Positions 59,539 through 64,000 of a DNA stretch of 64,000 bases are shown here, piece after piece; within the stretch, counting starts at the first letter, position 1; every line of letters starts with the position of its first letter. The stretch is from Spirulina sp. CS-785/01. Lineage in GTDB: Bacteria; Cyanobacteriota; Cyanobacteriia; Cyanobacteriales; Spirulinaceae. The notes below the pieces were generated by a model that saw only the letters and a list, made by a program, of their open reading frames with translations, did not search any database and was not told the origin of the DNA. Location of the stretch: NCBI RefSeq assembly GCF_028330525.1, contig NZ_JAQMSD010000148.1, positions 1 to 64,000 of the forward strand, in the 5' to 3' direction. A program made the translations under genes and the position numbers.

Positions 59539-62326
59539 TGATGGACTAATTGCGATCGCCTACTTTTCCATCCCTGTCCTATTAATCTACTTCCTCCACA
59601 AACGCCGAGACATCTCCTTTCCTAAAGTATTCATACTCTTTGTCGCCTTTATTCTCTCTTGCGGCATTGGACACCTCCTAGACGTATGGACCCTCTGGCA
59701 TCCGGCCTATTGGTTATCCGGCATAGAACGAGCCGGAACCGCCCTCATTTCCTGCTACACTGCCGTAGAAATGGTCAATCTCTTTCCCCGTTTCCTCTCC
59801 CTGAAAACCCCCGAACAACTGGAAATAGTGAATAAAGTCCTGCGCCAAGAAGTAGAAAACCGCAAGGAAGCCGAACAAACCCTCCAGAATATTATTGCAG
59901 GGACAGCAGCCGTCACCGAAGAAGACTTTTTTCCCGCCCTCGTCCAACATCTAGCAGAAGCCCTCGATGTGGACTATGTGCTAGTCTCAGAAGCCATTGG
60001 CAGTCCCCCAGAAGACTTGCAAACCCTAGCTATTTCAGCCCATAAAGAACTCATCCCCAATACTAGCTATTCTCTCGCCGGGACTCCCTGTGAAGTGGTG
60101 ATCACTGAGGCTAAATACTGCCAATATCCCGAACAAGTACAAGACCTATTCCCAGAAGCACCCTTACTCAAACCCATGGAAGCGGCCAGTTATTTCGGAG
60201 TCCCCCTATTAGATAGTCAAAATCACGTCATTGGCAATCTGTGTATTGTCCATACCCAACCCCTCAGCTTAGACGAGAGAACCCAAGGTTTAATGCAAGT
60301 CTTTGCGGCCCGGGCCGCCGCCGAACTTCAGCGACAACGGGCCAAAGAAGCCCTTTCTAAGGCTTACGATGAACTAGAGATGCGCGTTGAAGAACGCACC
60401 GCCGAACTCTTGGCCACCAATGAAAGTCTCGAAACCGAAATCAAAAGTCGCATGGCCACAGAAAAAGCCCTGAAAAATAATCGCACCTTTTTAAACCAAG
60501 TGTTAAATGCCGTAGCTGATCCCATCTTCGCTAAAAACCAAGAACACCGCTTCACTATGGTCAATAATGCCTTCTGTGAAATGCTGGGGCTATCTCAAAC
60601 GGAAATTCTCTGGAAAAACGATGCAGAATTAAAAATACTTCCCGCCGAAGAAATCAAACATTTCTGGCACTGTGACGACCAAGTGTTTACCTTAGAACAA
60701 CTGCTTGAAACTGAAGAAACCTTAACTCTCGACGGTGAGGTTCATACTCTGAACACCAAAAAGATGCCCTTTACAGATGGGAGGGGAGATTTATCCTTGG
60801 TGGGAGTTATCCAAGATATCACCAGTCGCAAACAACTCGAAGAAGACTTACGACGGATGGCAGAACAAGAACGGAGTCTCAAAGAGGCCGCTAATGCTGC
60901 GAACCATGCGAAAAGCGAGTTTTTGGCTAATATGAGTCATGAGTTACGCACCCCCCTCAACGCCATTTTAGGCTTTACTCAGTTAATGCAGAGCGATAGT
61001 AGTCTCTCGGAACGACAACAGCAACATCTCGACATTATCAACCGTAGTGGGGAACATTTACTCACCCTGATCAATGATGTCTTGGAAATGTCCAAAATTG
61101 AGGCGGGACGACTGGAACTGGATGCTGAACCCTTTGATTTATCCTATCTACTGGAGAATCTCCAACAGATGTTAAACCTGAAAGCGAAACAGAAAGGCAT
61201 CTTCTTGGCCGTTGAATCGGCCTCAGATGTTCCCAACATCATCATTACGGATGAACGGAAACTGCGTCAAGTGTTGATTAATTTGCTGGGGAATGGGATT
61301 AAATTTACTGCCCAAGGGGAGGTAAAACTAACGGTTACGTCTGCGAGTCAACCGTTACAGGAACAGAAGACAGATACCCTTTATCTGAACTTTACCATTG
61401 AAGATACGGGGCCCGGTATTGCCTCGGAAGAACAAGAGCAGCTATTTGAAGCCTTTACCCAAACCCAAACGGGACTACAATCGCGGGAGGGGACTGGGTT
61501 AGGGTTGCCTATTAGTGCTAAATTTGTGCAACTGATGGGGGGAGAGATTGAAGTGGATAGTGTCTTAGGAGAGGGGACTCGCTTTTGCTTTACCATTCCG
61601 GTTCAAGTGAGTAATTTGCAACAGGTGCAACGGTCTAATTCCCCGGTGTTGGAGTTGCCGGATGATGTGGAGGATTACCGGATTTTACTGGTGGAAGATC
61701 GACCGACAAACCGCTTATTGGTGGTGAAACTGCTGCGACGAGTGGGGTTTCAAGTGAGAGAAGCGGTGAATGGGGAAGATGCGATCGCGCTTTGGCAGTC
61801 CTGGCACCCCCATCTCATCCTCATGGATATGCGGATGCCTGTAATGGACGGGTATCAGGCCACCCAGGCGATCCGTCAACAAGAACAACAACAGCAACAG
61901 ACTCCTATTCCCATTATTGCTTTGACGGCCAGTGCTTTTACTCAAGAACAAAGCAATATTTTAGAGGCTGGCTGTCATACGATTATTAGTAAGCCCTTCC
62001 GAGAAACTGAACTCTTAGAAACGGTGGCAGAATTCCTCGATTTATCCTTCACCTCAGCAGAGGAGTCTCCTGCTGCTTCTCCCCCAGACTCCCTTCCCCC
62101 CACTCCGGAGCAGTCGGAAAATACTGATCTTCAAGGGATGATCGCCAAGATGCCCTCTAACTGGCAAGAACAACTTTATTATGCAGCTGCTCAAGGGAGT
62201 GATAATATACTCTTTCAACTCATTGCTCAGATTCCGGAACAGGATGCAGAGTTAACTGAACAACTCACTCACTATACGCTCTCGTTTCAATTTGATAAAA
62301 TTATTGCTATGGTTGAAAGTCCCTAA
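59438..62326 (+). CDS. Ethylene-receptor-like hybrid histidine kinase
   Basis: 962 residues. Three membrane helices (about 25-115) carry the copper/ethylene ligands of ETR1-type receptors: Cys75 and His79 in FILSCGIGHLLDVWTLWHP. A GAF domain (about 150-300), a coiled coil, and a PAS domain (about 345-460) follow. The kinase has H501 in NMSHELRTPLNAILGF and ATPase boxes (INLLGNGIKF, DTGPGI, GTGLGL). A receiver domain with D797 (LILMDMRMPVMDG) ends it, with an unassigned tail. It should sense ethylene or redox/copper state and pass phosphate to an HPt or regulator. Only the ATG at 59438 opens the frame. The REC-GGDEF-EAL gene follows 120 bases later. Confidence 0.9.
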   Translation: MWDFLQAIFSPDQYMPHGNCYLWQTPLVWLHVISDGLIAIAYFSIPVLLIYFLHKRRDISFPKVFILFVAFILSCGIGHLLDVWTLWHPAYWLSGIERAGTALISCYTAVEMVNLFPRFLSLKTPEQLEIVNKVLRQEVENRKEAEQTLQNIIAGTAAVTEEDFFPALVQHLAEALDVDYVLVSEAIGSPPEDLQTLAISAHKELIPNTSYSLAGTPCEVVITEAKYCQYPEQVQDLFPEAPLLKPMEAASYFGVPLLDSQNHVIGNLCIVHTQPLSLDERTQGLMQVFAARAAAELQRQRAKEALSKAYDELEMRVEERTAELLATNESLETEIKSRMATEKALKNNRTFLNQVLNAVADPIFAKNQEHRFTMVNNAFCEMLGLSQTEILWKNDAELKILPAEEIKHFWHCDDQVFTLEQLLETEETLTLDGEVHTLNTKKMPFTDGRGDLSLVGVIQDITSRKQLEEDLRRMAEQERSLKEAANAANHAKSEFLANMSHELRTPLNAILGFTQLMQSDSSLSERQQQHLDIINRSGEHLLTLINDVLEMSKIEAGRLELDAEPFDLSYLLENLQQMLNLKAKQKGIFLAVESASDVPNIIITDERKLRQVLINLLGNGIKFTAQGEVKLTVTSASQPLQEQKTDTLYLNFTIEDTGPGIASEEQEQLFEAFTQTQTGLQSREGTGLGLPISAKFVQLMGGEIEVDSVLGEGTRFCFTIPVQVSNLQQVQRSNSPVLELPDDVEDYRILLVEDRPTNRLLVVKLLRRVGFQVREAVNGEDAIALWQSWHPHLILMDMRMPVMDGYQATQAIRQQEQQQQQTPIPIIALTASAFTQEQSNILEAGCHTIISKPFRETELLETVAEFLDLSFTSAEESPAASPPDSLPPTPEQSENTDLQGMIAKMPSNWQEQLYYAAAQGSDNILFQLIAQIPEQDAELTEQLTHYTLSFQFDKIIAMVESP

Positions 62327-62446
62327 ATTCGGCATTTAACACCCTGGAAAAGCCTCGGTTTTCACGAGATTTTCACGGGATTTTCACAAGTTTATCCCTA
62401 AAATGGAGTCAGTCCACGTAGTCATTTTTTCATTTTTTCAGGTTCT

Positions 62447-64000
62447 ATGGCACTAGATACCGATTTTTCTGATTCAAGCGATCGCAACCCTAATTCCCAA
62501 TCTAACCTGTTGCTAACCCCTCAACCCCAGTCCCAAGACTCCCCATGGCAAGCCGATATCCTCATTGTTGATGACACCTTGGACAATCTCCGCCTACTCT
62601 CCACCATGCTCCATCAACAAGGGTACAATGTGCGCAAAGCCGTCAATGGACAGATGGCCCTAACCGCAATCCGTACCATTCCCCCGGATTTAGTGCTGCT
62701 CGATATTATGATGCCAGACCTCAACGGCTACGAGGTGTGTGACATTCTACAAAATGACCCCAACACCGCAGACATTCCCATCATCTTTCTGACAGCCTTA
62801 AATGATGCTTTTGATAAAGTGAAAGCCTTTCAAGTAGGAGGTGTGGACTATATTACCAAACCCTTTCAACTCGAAGAAGTCTTAGTCCGAGTCCAACGGC
62901 AAATTGCCTTTAACCGGGCAAACCAGGAAATTCGTCAATGGAATAATTGTCTCGAAGAACGAGTCCAACAACGTACCCAACAACTCGAAGATGCGGTACA
63001 AGAGTTACACTTGGAAATTACAGAACGGAAACGAGTCCAACAACAGTTACTAGAGTTAGCCCACCACGACTATTTAACCGGACTGCCCAACCGGGGCCGC
63101 TTCTTAGATCAACTCCAGGAAGAACTAGAGAAAGGTCACCACACCCCTGACTATCAATTTGCCCTCTTGTTTCTTGACTGCGATCGCTTTAAAGTCATTA
63201 ATGATTCCTTGGGCCATAGCGTTGGGGATAAATTATTAATTGCGATCGCGCAACGCCTCATACACGACCTCGCCGGACCCGACGCATTAGCCCGCATGGG
63301 AGGCGATGAATTTGCCCTGCTCATCCCCGATATTAGCAAAGCCCAAGATGTTTACGCCTTAGCCGAATATCTCCTAGGATTATTTGAAACCCCCTTTTTT
63401 CTCCAAGGGCGAGAAATCTATATTAGTGCCAGCATTGGCATTGTCTTCGGGACCCACGACTACCAACAACCCGAACATCTCCTGCGCGATGCCGACAGTG
63501 CCATGTATCAAGCCAAAGCCACCGGGAAAGGGCGTTACGAAGTCTTTCACCCCACCATGCACAGTGCCGCCCTCGAAACCCTACAACTCGAAAATGACCT
63601 CAGACGGGCCATCGAACGCCAAGAATTTTTAGTCTATTATCAACCCCTCGTTGATCTCCAACAAGGTAAAATTATGGGGTTTGAAGCCCTCGTCCGGTGG
63701 CAACATCCCCAAGAAGGACTCCTCACCCCTGCCCGGTTTATCCCCGTCGCCGAAGAAACCGGACTCATTCTAGAAATTGGTCAGCAGGTATTAAAATCTG
63801 CCTGTCAGCAACTACGAGACTGGCAAAACGCAGGACAAGTTTCAGCAGATATCTGCATTAGTGTTAATTTAACCGCCCATCAATTTGTCCAAGCCAACTT
63901 AGTCCAAACCATTGATAAAATCTTAGCCGAAACCCAACTCAACCCCGCCAACTTAAAATTAGAAATCACCGAAAGTGCCATAATGGCCAACACCCAACTG
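62447..64000 (+). CDS. REC-GGDEF-EAL protein (cyclic-di-GMP turnover), runs past window end
   Basis: 518 codons visible, C terminus not included. The receiver domain (about 38-155) has phospho-acceptor D86 in LLDIMMPDLNG and TKPFQLEE. A coiled-coil linker follows, then a GGDEF domain (signature RMGGDEFALLI, about 283-291) with an intact catalytic motif; the usual R-x-x-D inhibitory site is AGPD here and probably not functional. The EAL domain starts near 390 (E413-A-L in GFEALVRWQHP) and continues past the edge. It could make or break c-di-GMP after phosphorylation. Its place behind the kinase suggests the kinase may signal through it. Confidence 0.9.
   Translation, partial: MALDTDFSDSSDRNPNSQSNLLLTPQPQSQDSPWQADILIVDDTLDNLRLLSTMLHQQGYNVRKAVNGQMALTAIRTIPPDLVLLDIMMPDLNGYEVCDILQNDPNTADIPIIFLTALNDAFDKVKAFQVGGVDYITKPFQLEEVLVRVQRQIAFNRANQEIRQWNNCLEERVQQRTQQLEDAVQELHLEITERKRVQQQLLELAHHDYLTGLPNRGRFLDQLQEELEKGHHTPDYQFALLFLDCDRFKVINDSLGHSVGDKLLIAIAQRLIHDLAGPDALARMGGDEFALLIPDISKAQDVYALAEYLLGLFETPFFLQGREIYISASIGIVFGTHDYQQPEHLLRDADSAMYQAKATGKGRYEVFHPTMHSAALETLQLENDLRRAIERQEFLVYYQPLVDLQQGKIMGFEALVRWQHPQEGLLTPARFIPVAEETGLILEIGQQVLKSACQQLRDWQNAGQVSADICISVNLTAHQFVQANLVQTIDKILAETQLNPANLKLEITESAIMANTQL

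Noticed and set aside
1-64000. tRNA, rRNA, tmRNA or riboswitch
   Set aside because: No stretch in the intergenic regions showed a convincing cloverleaf with a T-arm motif, or a known riboswitch core, by eye; a covariance-model search would settle it.

Overview
The window is cyanobacterial chromosome. The octamer GCGATCGC (the HIP1 palindrome) recurs throughout, for example at 1985, and there are genes for a CcaA-type carbonic anhydrase, a cyanobacterial AbrB regulator, a DASH cryptochrome, glucosylglycerol-phosphate phosphatase (StpA/GgpP), pentapeptide-repeat and CHAT-TPR proteins, and an ethylene-receptor-like hybrid kinase. StpA suggests a halotolerant or brackish/marine strain that uses glucosylglycerol as compatible solute. 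Short simple repeats between genes fit a filamentous type, but species cannot be fixed from this sequence. No rRNA, tRNA, CRISPR array or intact transposase was recognised.

Layout. 1-9.5 kb: exported pentapeptide and TPR proteins, a SirB1 protein, a Na+/H+ antiporter, two small proteins and UvrC. 9.5-10.8 kb: a HepT/MntA toxin-antitoxin pair, gene debris and three copies of a ~65-bp palindrome-ended element. 10.8-20.1 kb: core genes (SdhB, cyAbrB, CPBP protease, PcrA, Cry-DASH, response regulator). 20.3-27.5 kb: accessory region with an HNH plus SF2 helicase pair, a brnTA module between short direct repeats, an unknown membrane protein, an orphan antitoxin, a decayed restriction-modification locus, and a RiPP-type PqqD/B2 maturation pair next to a pentapeptide protein. 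28.5-36.9 kb: core and lipoprotein genes (DUF554, esterase, NAD kinase, twin lipoproteins, SfsA, CcaA, StpA). 37-50.6 kb: a second accessory region with an 879-residue coiled-coil protein, a VapBC-like pair, an AT-rich SNF2 helicase/Hsp70-like/membrane protein operon, tiny Gly/Ala-rich membrane proteins divergent from a STAND-TPR regulator, and a coiled-coil membrane gene between ~160-bp direct repeats. 50.7-56.4 kb: an operon of sigma factor, DUF1822 protein and giant TPR-CHAT protease. 56.6-59.2 kb: a scrap zone (deleted porin, 35-bp hairpin tandem repeats, a DUF433/DUF5615 pair) lying between two ~310-bp copies of one block. 59.4-64 kb: ethylene-receptor-like hybrid kinase followed by a REC-GGDEF-EAL protein that runs off the window.

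Best candidates for undescribed biology are the SNF2-Hsp70-membrane protein operon (40.7-46.3 kb), the sigma-DUF1822-CHAT operon (50.8-56.4 kb), the HNH-helicase pair (20.3-23.1 kb) and the RRE/B2 RiPP pair with a possible pentapeptide immunity protein (26.8-28.3 kb). All functional links there are inferred from gene order and motifs.
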